Positions 12,107 through 25,132 of a stretch of 64,000 nucleotides of DNA are shown piece by piece. Source of the DNA: Oxyruncus cristatus (lineage: Eukaryota > Chordata > Aves > Passeriformes > Cotingidae); contig VXAY01006167.1 of assembly GCA_013399855.1 (NCBI GenBank), positions 310,001 to 374,000 of the forward strand, written 5' to 3'. The position numbers and the translations under genes are program-made. Position 1 is the stretch's first letter. Each line of letters begins with the position of its first letter. The notes below the pieces were generated by a model. It was not told the DNA's origin. It ran no database searches and saw nothing but the letters and a program-made list of their open reading frames with translations.

Positions 12107-15100
12107 CATATATCTCTCTATTTGATCAGAAAGTGAAAGATAACTATCAAACACTGCTGCTTAAATGATGTCTGTTACTGTGGTGCTGCTGCATATTTTA
12201 CAAATAGCAGAACTTCAACTCAACATTTCATGGACCAATTGTCTTTGAACACCTGTACGTACCTGTATGGTGAAATCCTAGCTCCAGTGAAACGTGAGTT
12301 TTCTTAAAATGCATACTATACCATCGTATCATCCACATAAACGTTCACAAATATTTGCCCCCACATAGAGCAGGTCACGTTCTGTGTCACATGTATCACA
12401 GGGCTCCCTAGGCTGCAAAGTCTGCATTTTGAAGGCAGGCTCTGTTATTTTGCTGCAGTAGACAGACTTAAAGGCTAAACTGCATGCTTTTTGAATAAGG
12501 ATTCACACTCAGGAATACCTCATTGACTTCACTGACATGGAAGAAATCACTCCTGTCAAAAATGATGCTCCTATAGTACCAGCACACAGCCAGGCAGGAA
12601 TTCATTGGCTATTGGGCTACTTTAACTACCAGAACACCACTTAAGGTGAGTTACCTTTACTTTCACACTTGTAGTTTCCATACAGAGCCAGAAAGGTAAT
12701 TGAAGGGGTTATCCTTTCAGACAGTACGGATACTGCATTGAGATCAATCTATAGAATTGCAGACTTTTACACATGGAAGTGCACAATTTGAACCGTATTT
12801 GTTAACTGTTGTCTGAAATAAAATTAAAACAAGCTGGACTTCTGTTCCATAGAGAGTAAGCTTTTCTCAGGCTGTCAGAGGACAGACTTCAGAAAGGCTT
12901 CAGAGGGAATCAGGGCATTTTTTAGAACAGAAAAGAGTGCTTTCCTAAATAACCACTGCAGCCTTAACTAATCAGACAGTATCATTCCATAACAGTTAAG
13001 GCCAAAGAGGATACCAGATGCACTACTGTGTATTCACAGACCATTAATTTTAACCAAAACATCCTAGTGGATGCTCAAAGACTTTAATGAGGGAAAAGCA
13101 TTTCTGTGCTTAGAAAATTATCTGCTTAAGATGCAGGGTTGACAAGACCTGAGGAAGCCCTGCAATGGCAAGGAATTAATCATGTGAGATGTACACAAAT
13201 GATCCTAGCAGACGAACCACACCTCATGCTATATGAGGTTAAAGATCAACAGAGCCTGCCAACCTGACCCAGGGAAAATTCCCTCCCAAACCAACTAAGG
13301 CAATCTGTAATCACTGTCTATACCACCTACAAAGAGATCTCCTGCTCTGGCCAATCTCTAATGCTGCAGGGGAAAGCAGTTAATAACAATGAAAAGAAGC
13401 CTCACAGAAACCTTGGTTCATTGCTCAAGGGAGGAGATGAAAAGAAATCTGCCCTGGTCTGTGATCAGGTCTGTTAATTGTCTTAATGTGGAGTCACTGG
13501 CTATAAGCTTTTGAATTGGATGCTTTCCCATAAAGGAAAGGGATGAGACAGGGTAGCTGTCCAGGTCAGGCTTGAACCCTGGTGTTCATCAGACCTTGCA
13601 GCCAGAAAGCAGCCTCTTATTTCAAGACTGAATTTAGCTGAACTTCAGCTTCTCTCAGCCAGGTGGAAAAGCCTCTGCTGTCTGGTGTCTCGTTCAGATA
13701 GATCTCTCACCCTACTCTTAAATTATCTGAATACTTTGAATTCTTGAAGCCCCTCATCGTGATGTTTGTTTTGCAGTCTTTAACTCACATTGTAGCCTAG
13801 CTTAGATGCAACAGGACACATCACCTGATGAGTAAGCTTACAAACAGTACTAAATGTTTCTCTTTTTCATGGATCCAATCATCCCTTTCTTGCCACAACA
13901 CAGCAGGAAAAATTCAAGTTAAAGAAATTAACCATGATGCCATTTAAGTCAGTCCACAAGCCACTATTTTCCAAAATGTGATTTACTCCATTCTCCACTA
14001 TATACTAGCTCAGGCTTGACAGTATTAGAAAACACTGTTTTGTTGGAACAGAAACATTAAACTAGGTGATTATTCTTTACCTGGCCTTATTGCTTACTTC
14101 CTTGCTAATTTTTTCATCCAACTTGATGTTACACATCACTGACTACACCACTTACTAAGATTTGCCTGGTCCACTCTCTCAGTGTATGGAGTAAAAACTA
14201 CTGTAAAAGTACCTGAAAGAGCTGAATGAATTATGGGGAGAGAACACTTCCGATAGAGGCTGTCACAACTGGAAGCAGAGAAAGATCATTGAACGCATAT
14301 TTTAGGCGGCGGGTAAGCTATAAAGCTGAAGAATTTTTCTTTGCTTGTACAGAGAAAAAAAAAAAAAAGTAGAGGAGAGATTTTGCTCAGGGGATGTCAA
14401 CTGCGTTGCTGATTGAGGTGGAAAATCTGTGAAGGAGCCCCTTGTTGGAACTGTTGGCAGTGTATCATCCACAGCAGTACATGCTTTCTCTTCACCAGAC
14501 AGGGATTTTTCATTTCATATATCATTCAGAACTTGTTGTAACGCTTCCAAAAGTCACATTACATTGTCATACACTCCCATTAACAGAGAGACTTTCACTC
14601 CATGAAGAAAGTGGCTGCTGGGGAAGATGCGCATGGGAAGCAGGTGCTACAGGTCGCCTTTTCACATTGAGATGCTCCACCAACACACTCAGCAAGAGAA
14701 GCAGTGCTTCTGCTGAAGGTGAATCACATCTCCTCAGCTTCCAGCACCTGTTTTCTCATGATGTAGCTGGGTGTTCTGAATCTTTCTAACATCCTTCTCC
14801 ACCACCAATGTCAATTATACTACTTACAACATTCCCAGTTGAAGACAGGAGTTGTCTCCAGCAAATAACGAAATTCCTGAGACCTAAGGAAAGCTCAGCA
14901 ACATATCAAACTATTGACTACAAACCTATTCCCTAAACAGAGAAAGGCCAGGTCATATAATATTTTCCTCATAAGAAGGAGATCACTTTTCCCCACAGCA
15001 AAAACACCACAAAATAAGCCATGTCAGAAGTAGTAGCTAAAACAGAACTTTCAGTGGTCAGGAATGACAACACTTTGGTGCTTCAAATTGCCATTCTAGA

Positions 15101-15537
15101 GTAGGAAAATGGAATAAACGTAAATCGGACTATGATTTTTAAATTTCCCTGCCTTCGAATCAGTGTGATAATCATCTTTCAAGGTCAAAGGATAAAAGGA
15201 GCAAAACTTAATTTGACCATTGTTTTCCTTCAATCTTTGCAGTTTCCACGTGTCTGATCTTATCAGGGTAAAAAAATATTGCCCTGCTACAGAGGCAGAA
15301 GTGATCAAGGAAGCTGCATGAGCACTGGATGTGCTTTTTGGAATACAAAGAAGAAAAGGCTGATAGGGAAAGGATCAGTTCAGCAACGTAAGTTATGTAG
15401 TTTGTTAAAGACGCTGCCACCACCATCCACCCCAAACACTTAGGTATTTAACAAGGTATCTGTTAGCAATTCAGTGAAATGTCATGATATCTATCACTAG
15501 ATCAATATTTACACAGAGAGTAAATTAATTATTGGAA
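12107..15537. other. Unique non-coding sequence
   Basis: No supported gene. There is an AAG|GTGAGT donor-like word on plus at about 12650. A 6-bp-stem hairpin (cctcat/atgagg) lies near 13225 and an A run near 14350. The 115-codon plus frame at 14442-14789 has no recognisable family. Confidence 0.5.
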
Positions 15538-16383
15538 AATTCAGGGATATCACCAAGTTGGGCAGGAGTGTCAGTCTGCTGGAGGGTAGGAAAAGTCTGC
15601 AGGGGGGATCTGGACAGACTGGATAAATGGGCCAAGACCAACAGTATGAGGTTCAACACTTTGGCCACAATAGCCCCAGGCAGCAGTACATGCTGGGGGC
15701 AGAGTGGCTGGGAAACTGCCCAGCAGGGGACCTGGCAGTGCTGGTGTACAGCTGGCTGAACATGAGCCAGCAGTGTGCCCAGGTGGCCAAGAAGGCCAAT
15801 GGCATCCTGGCCTGTGTCATCAACAGTGTGGCCAGCAGGGACAGGGAAGTGATTCTCCACTTGTATTTGGCATTGGTGAGGCCGCACCTGGAGTGCTGTG
15901 TCCAGTTCTGGACCCCTCAGTTCTGGAAGGATATTGAGGTGCTGGAACGTGTCCAGAGAAGGGCAATGAGGCTGGTGAAAGGTCTGGACCACAAATCCTA
16001 TGAGGAGTGGTTGAGGGAGCTAGTGCTGTTTAGCCTGGAGAAAAGGAGGCTCAGGGAGGACCTTGTCACTCTCAACAACTACGCGAAAGGAGGTTGTATC
16101 CAGGTGGAGGTTAGTCTATTCTCCCAGAAAATGAATGACAGGACAAGAGGATATAGCCTTAAGCACACCAGGGGAAGTTCAGGTTGGGTATTAGAAGGAA
16201 TTTCTTCACAGAAAGGGTGATTAGTTAATGGAGTGGGCTGCCCCGGGAGGTGATAGAGTCACCATCCCTGGAGCTGTTCCAGGAAAGACTAGACATGGCA
16301 CTTAGTGCCATGGTCTAGTAGACGTGGTGGTGTTTGGTCATAGGTTGGACTTGATGATCTCAACCTAATTGATTCAGTGCCAC
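15538..16383 (+). mobile_element. CR1 LINE 3' fragment with decayed reverse-transcriptase C-terminus
   Basis: This is a 5'-truncated CR1 retrotransposon, the dominant LINE family of birds. The first half preserves the end of the CR1 reverse transcriptase/maturase-like region. Visible landmarks in the plus frame at 15627-16220 are [32 protein letters not shown] and [15 protein letters not shown], all hallmark CR1 segments. The start of the copy is in other frames (for example 15532-15759), so frameshifts are present and no functional protein remains. The second half is the CR1 3' UTR with the word ggttggacttgatgatctc. Near the end, a short stretch that is normally present before the final octamers appears to be missing, between ctca and acctaattgatt. 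The usual tail of attctatg repeats is reduced to gattcagtg. Length is about 850 bp against about 4.5 kb for a full element. The antisense 155-codon frame (15525-15992) is a shadow. Confidence 0.95.
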
Positions 16384-19300
16384 AGGTAAATATTACAACT
16401 TTAAATAGTAGTACCAAATATCACCATTAACTTGTTAACTTCATGTGCAGTCCTTGCAATCCTAAACCCACCTACTGCTTACACCTCATGAAATACCATG
16501 TTCAAAATAGCTTTAACAGCAAATTGTAAACAGGCTGACACAAATCTGTCAAAGAAATCTAAAGAGCTAAAGAGAAGAGTAAAACAAAATTATGCCACTC
16601 AGAGCCTTGATGGTCTGGCTACAAGAAACTTCGATCTTTGCCTTGACTGTGGGAAATGGATTGAGTCATTTCACCAAAACTTTTCTTCTCTCTAAGAGTG
16701 GCAAAGTTTGGGATTATAGCTGCTGTCTGGACCTACCAGATCATAGCAAGCACTGATAAGTGAGTGATATTAAACACCAATGCCACTGGCATAAGGGGGC
16801 ATAATGCCAAGACAGCCCTTTCTAAACTCTTTACTGCCCAGTTGCTGTGGGTGTTTGTTTCAGGTATTTTCTGTTGGAAATACATGCCTTTACCAACAGC
16901 TAAGAGAAACCAACAGCTGAGAGGAACAGCTGTGATTCCAGAAGCAGTGGTGGCATTCAGTGCCCCCAAACCTCTCATGTAGCACTGTTCATGATCTGGA
17001 TGTTCACAAGGTAAAAGGAAAAATCTTAGGGGAAAAGAAATAAAAGTAAAAATTCTTATAGGTAGAAAGAGAATTTCAGGAGAAAAATGTTAAGTCATTA
17101 AAGAAAAAACCTCCACCTTCATAATGGACAGCTTTTTAAAAATTTCTTTTCAGACATATGTATTCTATATACTCTTTGACAACATACTCAAAAATGTCTT
17201 AAAGCCACAGACCTAATCAGAAACTTCAAGAGCTGAGAGTTGATGGCATGCTGCACTTGCTGTTTTGATGAGTTTACACTCCATGAAGAGGAAGGAAACA
17301 TCCCCCTGCACAGCATATGGCATCACTACAGGAGATAGCAACAAGAAACGACCTTCAAGGGACCATCTGCCAGTTCTGCTCCAGTCACACCTCCTCCTTG
17401 CCCACAACATGACCCTTATACCAAGGAGACCAGCAAAGGATGCACATGGGAAACATCCTAAACAGTTAAGGCTCATGCTAGGCTTGCATCATTCACTTCA
17501 CCTTTGTTAGAGTTTTTCCCATCAAATGCCAAGAGCGTTTAACCTTTAACTCTGTTGTCCAGGAGCATCTGAACACACCACTGAAACCATGGCCCAGAGG
17601 TGGTTATTCATTCCTCACTACTTCCACATCTTCAAATATTGTTTCAAAGAATAACAAAGGGAGGAAAGTGCTAAGACAAAATGTGATCTTTATGGCAGAT
17701 GGTACCACAGGATAAATGGCTGTTGGTCTGCTGTAAATAATTTATCATCGTCAAGTGTGTGGTGCTCCAGTCAACTCAACAGAAGTACGTGAGACTAAGA
17801 AAAATGTAACACTTGTCACAGAAGTACCACAGACGTCATGGGGCTTTCTTTTTAACCCAAGTTAGCCACAAGAATATGACTGACAGAGCCAAGTAAGACT
17901 TCAAAGACACACAGGAACAACCTTCCTTTCACACACACCCCTCTGACCCTTATAACCAGAGACAAGTAAGCTGAGTGGCACTGACTTTCCATTCACTTGT
18001 GAGAGGGTGAACAGAGAATGAGAGGAATGGCAGGAGCCTTGTTTTGTTTCTCTCCTAAGCCCCCAGCATGGTAGTGTACATTGCATTCCCTGCACATTTA
18101 GGCCACTAGCAATTTATAACATATCTTAGAGGTATACCATACAGCCTCACAACTCCTAGCACAAAGCCTGGGACAGTGTTCAGCCTCCTGGTTTGGGGCA
18201 TCATATGTGAACAGGTGGGGAAACAGGCAGTCAGCAAGTGGAAGACACATTTTTAAATACTGCCCTTACAATGTAGCTGCATTTCCCTTAGATGGCTAGG
18301 GAAAGACCAGTGCTACAAGAAATATTATTCCCAAATTACAAGGAAGACAAGCAAAACGAGGAACAGCATTAGTTGATGCATAAGGGAAAATCTGAGTATA
18401 GGACTGTATACACAGAGTTACTTGTTCCCCCCACTTGTCCCCCCAGTAACTGCATAGAGATGATAGGCTGCTTGACCTGGAACAGTGGCTTGGGTCACCT
18501 ATTAATCTCCTTCCAGAAGTGGTCCCCTAATCCTACTTAGGTGCTAAATAGCAGCACTGAGTACATCCTTAGGGTTCTCCTTCCCCTACACCTCTTACAA
18601 AATACACAAGGTTTTTTCAGCTCCCAGCTCAAGAGCATGGTTATTTATCTCCAGAGAAATTTTTTTTTAATCCCCTGAGTCTCTGGCTGATGCTTGTGCA
18701 TTCCAGGCAACACTGAGAAAGGCTTCCCCAGCAGCCATAATGGACAGGTCATAGGACCAGCCTAAAGGGTCTCCAACACCTGCCCCAAATGTGACAGACA
18801 CATTTGCCTGAACAGCAGGCATGGGTGGGCTGTGAATGATATTCCAACCCATAGAAATAGCAGGTAGACCTGAGATGTGGGAGGAATATAGCCTCCACTA
18901 ATATTAAAAATGCTTGTGCAAAGTAGTTTCAACATTCTCCCTGCCCCCCATTTTTTTTCCCCTTCTTGTCACTTCTCTCTCATTTCTGTTCATTTTACCC
19001 ACATTACAGCTGTAGCTGTATAAATGACAGGTTGTGGCCTAGCATCATGTGACAGATCATCCTACATCAGCTCTGAAAAATAGAGATGCTGTCAACTGTC
19101 TGGTTCTCCTCACATTCACTGTCAGCATCAGTGCATTCAGGCAGCATGTCACAGCCATCTGAACAAGATGAATACAGCACTGTGAACATCAGCTTGGGAA
19201 CCAAGTCAATCAAACATGTGACTACAACCACACAGAAGCATTTGTGCTGAGAAACTGCCACAGAGAAAGGCTTCCTAGTGCCCTGCTATGTACTGCCACT

Positions 19301-19589
19301 GGTGGTTTTTAATTAAAATATCTGCTTGAGCTAGCTGGAAAAACAAAGAGGGATTTTTATGGTGAGGCTTTTCACACAGAAGCTCATAAAGAAAATCTCA
19401 GCAGCCCCTGGGGTTGAAGACAACCTTGGCATGGACTACAGCTGTCAGGGACCAGTCTTGCTGTTCCTAATCTCACTGGACTAATCTCACTTACTGGCTC
19501 CCACTGAGAAGCAAGGAGATTGACTCTCCTGTGCTACCCACGTGCCTCTAACAGAGGTTCAGAGGAAATAATGTTGTCTCCTTTCCCCT
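16384..19589. other. Unique non-coding sequence
   Basis: No gene supported. Frames of 81-87 codons on both strands at 17213-17510 overlap each other and show no family features. The words gtggggaaacagg and cagcaagtgg near 18213-18241 weakly resemble an ancient MIR core but are too short to assign. Confidence 0.5.
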
Positions 19590-19676
19590 ATCTCAGTCCC
19601 TATCCATGGCAGTGGAGTTGGAACTAGACAATCTTTAAGGTCCCTTCTAACCCAAACCCTTCTGTGCGTCTATGAC
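19590..19676 (+). mobile_element. CR1 LINE, extreme 3' tail fragment
   Basis: About 85 bp match the CR1 3' end: ccatggcagtggagttgga, then an actagacaatcttta-type segment, ggtcccttctaaccc and a degenerate terminal octamer (tctgtgcgtctatgac). Divergence is obvious, so this is an old, heavily 5'-truncated insertion. Confidence 0.85.
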
Positions 19677-21144
19677 TGTTCAGTACAACTAATCTGGAAA
19701 GGAGATGAAATTAAAGGGACCAAAGAGAAGGTTGTTGTCATTTAATTCCCATTTGTAAAAGGAGAAATAGCAATGGATCATGCCATGGTTCAGTGCTACT
19801 CTGTTCACAGTACAACACGAGTGTGCACTCCCATCTTTCCTATCACCCCTCCTCAAGGTTCCTGAACCCTGTATCTCAAGCAAGTCCATTGAAGGTTGTG
19901 CACTCTTTATTAAGGCACCTTGAAACAGAGGCCTTTCCAATATAACAAGAAGCTGCACAGTGAAAAATTGTGAAGGACGTGAAATGGGAAAATGAATGTT
20001 ACTCCTGTTCCACTGTATTTGATTAGAAAATATCGATAGTTTTTCCTTTTTTGCCATCTTGCCTCTCCCTGTCCCTCGAATGTTCCTTGGTAATATATAC
20101 AGGTCTTTATGTGTATCTCTTATAAAACATCTGTATTCTGTTGCCTGCTACAGGTTGGTCTCAGAGCTACAATCACTACACAAACAAGCAGGAAAATGTT
20201 AACCCGTTGTGCCTATGCTCAAATTAATTTCAACATCAGCAAACCAAAGAAGTGGCCTGGAAAAACAACAGAAATGCCTTTAGCAATGCAGTGATAAAAA
20301 GCAGCATTCACCCAGCTGAAGTGGCATTTCTGGGCAAATTTTTGAGTACTGTCCCAAAATGAAAAATGGGCAGTACATTAAAATAAGTATCATAAAAACA
20401 TCAAAAAAAAAATGCCAAAACAGCAATGACTTTGCAGCAGAGAACAGTCCTATTCAAAGAGAACAGGATTTCAGCTTAGACAAAAGATGACTGTTTCAGC
20501 TGTGTTGAGAGCCTCTCCAACCAGAAAATCCATTTGAATTGTCCCTGAAATCCTGGACTCTCTCTGGCAGCTAACACATATGTTGAATCTCTTTATGGGG
20601 CGGCAGAACCTCTGCTACAGGGGCATGCTACCTACAGCTCAAAGGTAAGGGAAGAGGAACTCTCAGTTACAGAAGGACTTCTGGCTTTACCTTCATAACA
20701 AAAAGGGATGGGCTGAACTGTGAAGGAAAAGCTGCATAACATGCCATTAACAGTAAAGTGACTTCCTGATATCTGGGACTGCATCTCTCAACCTTGCTTG
20801 GATCACCATCTCACTTAGTGCCTGAATGAGAGTACCATCTCATTCAGTGCTCTATCTGAAAAAAACTACCTGAGTAATTCAGACAAGTAAATCACCTGCA
20901 CAGCTGCATTCCTATGAGCGGGGGGGGTTATGTAAATTTTTGAAAGTTTCTTCAGTCTTGTATCACAGCCTGTGCTCATGCCTTACACACGTGAGAAAAT
21001 AAGCAGGGAGGCTAGGCTAAGGCCATACTTGATTCTGCTAATATTCAGATTTATTCCATTTGAGAAAAAAATGCATTTTAGTCCATAAAATGTAGAGAAA
21101 AAACAAAGTTCTTCCTTTCTACCAATAATATTTTTAAGAATAAC
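19677..21144. other. Unique non-coding sequence
   Basis: No gene. A G run of eight lies at about 20922-20929. The 122-codon minus frame at 19689-20057 has no recognisable domain and partly abuts the CR1 tail. Confidence 0.5.
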
Positions 21145-21410
21145 CATCCTGGTTTCCGCTAGGATAGAGTTAGTAATTTCTTCTCAGTAGCCATTACAGA
21201 GCTGTATTTTAGGTTCATAATGAGAGTGGTGTTGATCATATACCGATGCTTGGGGTTTTTGCTCAGTTGTGTTTACCCTAAGACAAGGATTTTTTCTTGT
21301 CTCATATTCTGCCAGTGAGGACGTGCACAAAAGAAACTGGGAGGGAGCACCGGAACAGGTGACCTGAACTGACCAAAGGGATATTCCACACCCTAGAACG
21401 CCATGCCCCG

Positions 21411-21417
21411 TATATAA
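21411..21417 (+). promoter_or_regulatory. TATA box of the LTR promoter
   Basis: tatataa lies in the U3 part of the LTR, about 170 bp upstream of its poly(A) signal. This is the expected order for a retroviral promoter on the plus strand. The core word is intact; present activity is unknown. Confidence 0.6.
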
Positions 21418-21587
21418 ACTGGGGGGAGTTACCCAGAGCAGAGACTGATGTGGGTTCAGGAAGAGGGGTCTGGCATCAGTCAGTGGGTGATGAGCAATTG
21501 TATTGTCCATCGCTTTTTTCATCCCTTATTATTATCATTCTTATTATCATTTACCATTATTACTGTATTTTTATTTTATTTTCCATT

Positions 21588-21593
21588 ATTAAA
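21588..21593 (+). terminator. LTR polyadenylation signal ATTAAA
   Basis: ATTAAA followed by ctgttctaatctcaa is in the position where this LTR family carries its polyadenylation signal. If functional, it would end transcripts read from the plus strand. Confidence 0.55.
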
Positions 21594-21724
21594 CTGTTCT
21601 AATCTCAAGCTACAACTTTTACTTTGGTTCTCCCCCACATTCCACCAGGTTGGGGTGGGAGAGAAGGGGGTTGAACAACTGGCTGCGTGGTTCTTGATTT
21701 CCAGCTGGGCTTAAACCAATGACA

Positions 21725-24378
21725 CTAACACAGGAAACCTGCAAGACATTTTACTTTGTGTTTGAGAAAACTGTTACAGTTATCAAAATTTCAGAAGAAT
21801 CTATGTTGAAAGAACTTATTCTTCATGACCTGGCAAACTGGACTTTTGTTTGTAATGAGGTACAGTTACCTGACACATTATCAAGTTGATGGATATTTTT
21901 AAAGTTAGATCTCATTTTAAAATGCAGGCTCTCTGCTGCCAGCATTTGAGTAATGTGCTGGCTCATTAACAGATCTCTTTGTATGAGAAGAGGTAGAAGA
22001 TTATCCCCATGCTCATGTCTTCTAGCCAAACAGACACATTATTCTTGCTGTGCTCAAAGTTCTGAATGGTCATTTACAGTAAAGGCAACAGCTTTCACTG
22101 GAAAACAAGTGACTTGCCAAGAAATGATGAATTAAAAAAAAAAAAAAAAAGGAAGAAAGAAAGAAAAAAGAGAAGCAGATCTATCGCAAATCTCCAAATG
22201 ATAAAGCTTTGACAAGGAACAAACTTGAGAAACACTGTAACTTATCATCTATCTCATACCTCAGTAATTCTGCTATTCCTTTGGATTCTACCAAGAGGAA
22301 TGCAGCAATGTGACAGAATTGTAGGTGTCAGAAGGCAACCTGACTGGGGCGGGGATTGGAGAGGCAAAGCAAGCTACAAAATGTGATAAAGGTATAGTGC
22401 CAAGTAATGCAGTATTAAGACAAGCTGACATTACCAGAACAGATATAATTCTTGGCCTTATTTGATGGAGCTTATTCACTGTGTTCATCACTTCTTATCC
22501 AAGCTGTCAGGAACATTGTAGCACTTATCATACACAGTATTAACAAAAAACACACCTTTGAAAACTGTGTTAAACAAACTGAGATAATTCACGACAGAGT
22601 TGCTAAACTCACAGGAAATGGGTTTGTTTTCTGACCACTGAGCCAAAATTTTGAAGATTTTTCACGACAGGCACTTCTCATATAACTATTGCTTACGTTT
22701 TTCTCCTCAAGGATCTTTCTCAAATCTCAGTCTTGTGGGGTAACTGCCAAGAAAGTAGACAATTTGAAATTCTTCAAATCTCAAGTGTTAACTGATGGGT
22801 CAAATAGAATTTAGTGGGTCATCCATGTGCCATGTCAGCACTCTAGTCAACAAGAACTAGTACCTAACAGGCCAAAAACCTTTGGGATATTTGTTCACAT
22901 TCTTTTAAATTAGCATTGCATGTAAACCATTCTACATAACTGAGCTCTGGGATACCATTGTGTTAATAGGGCAAGATTGGAGCCAGTCTCACCTGTCATG
23001 ACCACAGTGGAATAGCATAAACACAATATCCACTAGAGAAACTAATCATATATGTTTGACAATTGCTTGCAGAGAGCATGCCTTTCATCAGATACATCTC
23101 TGATTGAGCATTAGACTGCTGTCAATGTCAGTGGAGTCAGACCAATAAATAGCCACAGTGAGAAAGAAAAAAGAACCAGTCTGCATTCCATACAAGTTGG
23201 ATAAAGTAAGTAGATCTGGTCAAACAGTGAACTAATTCAGAACTGAGACATTAAACAAGTTAGCTCTGATATTATTCACCAAGTTGCATTATTTATTGTG
23301 TGCAGATAATTGCCAGGTCATTTGCTAAATAATTCTGCCTCATAATTATTTAACAGATATTTATTTCTTCAAGAAGAGTTTCAGTCACCCAATGAGGAAA
23401 CAGGGGAAAAAATGGGTATGAGCTGGATAATCTATTATATATCACAAGCATTGTCTTGCTGAAGTGAAGCTGTTATGAATAATCCATAGACCAAAACAGA
23501 TGCACCTAATGCTTACAACCTACACAGTCAGAGATAACAGGCTTGGTCTGCAAACAATAGAAAGTAGGTTGTTTATTGTATAATTTATTTGCAACAAATA
23601 ATTCAGGGTGCTGATCTCTTTCCCAGAACACTTTTAAAATAACGTCTATTTTGAGAGTAGCAAAACCATGAAAAGTTAAAGAACACAGATTAATTAGATA
23701 CATTTTATAACAATTCTAAGAACTTGAAGGTTTACTTCTGAGCCAAAAAGCAAAAGGAGCAAGATAAACACCAAAAAAATCTATTTGAAGATTCTATATT
23801 GCCCCTTCTTCTGGATGACAGAGAAGTGATATTCAACACAGTGTCAGTAAACCCATAAATTTGATGAGATCATCATTACCATTGCTAAAAACCATAGCCC
23901 ACTACTCTCCATCAGCCTCGAGATCGCTGCATGCACAAGACCACCTGAGTATTTCCTCCAGTGAGGTAGTTTCAATAGTTAATTTGTTATCAAGAGACAG
24001 TGTCAGGGAAAGTCCATAGTGAAAAATCTAAATTACTGCATCAAGTAATGGTTCAGACCTATGAATAAGAAAGGTCTCTGTTTTAAGGATGTAATTTTGC
24101 CACCTCCAGTTGCAACCTCCTCAAATGCCAAATAGTAATAAGAATTAAGTGTTATTGGCCCCTGAATGGGAGACTCCTTATGAGAAATAAAAGCTTAAAG
24201 GACACAGGTCAAATGATTCAGACATCCTTTTCCATGGAATTCTTATCCCTTCAAAATTTTCCTCTTGAACTTCAAAATCTAGATATTCCTTTAATCAATC
24301 AGCTGTCTAGAGAACGGCCACAGTTTGCTTATTTTCATCTATTTTACCATTAAGTACCTCCTTAAAGAGCTTTCATAA
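21725..24378. other. Unique non-coding sequence; AT-rich homeodomain-word cluster near 23.3 kb
   Basis: No gene supported. Contains the A run described separately. At about 23285-23365, AT-rich words such as ttatttattgtg, agataatt, taaataatt and cataattattta are packed together, as in many conserved non-coding elements. That reading is tentative. Confidence 0.45.
22134..22175 (+). repeat. Poly(A) then GAAA-rich simple repeat
   Basis: Seventeen A bases are followed by ggaagaaagaaagaaaaaag. No retroposon body is recognisable on its 5' side. Confidence 0.85.
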
Positions 24379-24410
24379 TTTTTTTTATTTTTTTTATTTT
24401 TTTTTTTTTT
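24379..24410 (+). repeat. T-rich tract
   Basis: Three T runs of 8-15 are separated by single A bases, ending in ag. On the plus strand it has the form of a polypyrimidine tract and acceptor, but no exon follows convincingly. Confidence 0.85.
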
Positions 24411-24697
24411 AGATTTATAATTAACAGGGTTACTGGAGATTCTACCTCCAGCATCACTGAGATGGCAAAACCCCACCACCACTTTAAAACCTGCAATACG
24501 GCTTGGACTTTTGTCACGGGTTCACTTGTTCTAAAAAACTAAACAGGGAATTTTCCCTTCCCTCTGCCCCACTGTGTGGGAGGGATGTTTGAAAGGGCAG
24601 GCTGGGTTTGCCTTGGGTATTTGACTCACACAAAAGAACTGGCCAGCAGATTGACATTCCAGGCTAATGGCCTGGGGAGGGGCTAGGAGATTCCTTT

Positions 24698-24707
24698 NNN
24701 NNNNNNN
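24698..24707. other. Assembly gap (10 N)
   Basis: Exactly ten N bases. A round number suggests a placeholder of unknown true length, so the size of the surrounding LTR is approximate. Confidence 0.98.
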
Positions 24708-25074
24708 AAGGTGTGCGTTGGAAAAGCTGGGAGGCTGCTTTGTTCTCAGCCTGGCTGCCTGGCTTGCTGGCGCCCTGTTTTCTGCCTCCGCCCTGCCCGG
24801 ATGGACCTACTTGGACTTCATGGGAGAGGAACTATCTGGGAAGAGAGTCACCTTTGTTTTCCCTCCCCCGCTCCCATGTTTTTGGCAGCATTTTTTTTGT
24901 GCACATCAGTGACGGAAGGAGAAGTCACATGGCCAGCAGCAGACACCGTGAGTCCCCTTTGGGAAGAACCCTTCTTTCTTCTTTTTTCCCCTTCCCGGTG
25001 AGGGGGAGGGAAGGGCTCCATTTCATCTCCTTCAGCACAGCAAGGACCTCCCCGTGGCAACCGCCAGAGCCCAA

Positions 25075-25089
25075 CAGCGCCCCCTATTG
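25075..25089 (-). promoter_or_regulatory. CTCF-like motif 1, minus orientation, inside LTR
   Basis: On the minus strand the bases read caataggggGCGCTG. The AGGGGGCGCTG-type core fits the CTCF consensus, although its 5' CCA is replaced by CAA. It lies 58 bp from a second copy that shares the flanking word ccaacagcgccccct. Confidence 0.4.
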
Positions 25090-25132
25090 CCCAACACCGA
25101 GCAGTGCAGGCTCTGCACCTCCAGAGATCCAA

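Larger units (their letters stand above)
21145..21724 (+). mobile_element. Solo LTR of an avian ERVL-type endogenous retrovirus
   Basis: The block matches from memory the common avian class III LTR: cctggtttccgctaggatag near the start, gtgcacaaaagaaactggga and ctgaccaaagggatattcca in U3, a TATA box, a downstream ATTAAA signal, and the 3' words ggctgcgtggttcttgattt and ttaaacca ending in gaca. Flanks are ataac and ctaac (21140-21144, 21725-21729), a 4/5-matching target duplication of the 5-bp size typical of ERVL. The 5' terminal TG now reads CA. The stretch before the poly(A) signal is an unusual ATT-rich run. No gag, pol or env remnant adjoins it, so it is most likely a solo LTR left by recombination. 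Confidence 0.88.

Noticed and set aside
11840..12168. Overlapping frames of 92-104 codons rich in Phe/Val or Lys/Thr
   Set aside because: Produced by the A/C simple repeat.
14442..14789. 115-codon plus frame
   Set aside because: No domain, no coding-like codon choice and no splice context.
15525..15992. 155-codon minus-strand open frame
   Set aside because: It lies antisense over the CR1 reverse-transcriptase remnant and is a shadow of that sequence.
18200..18245. MIR-like words (gtggggaaacagg, cagcaagtgg)
   Set aside because: Too short and no continuous match; also seen weakly near 5297 and 23385.
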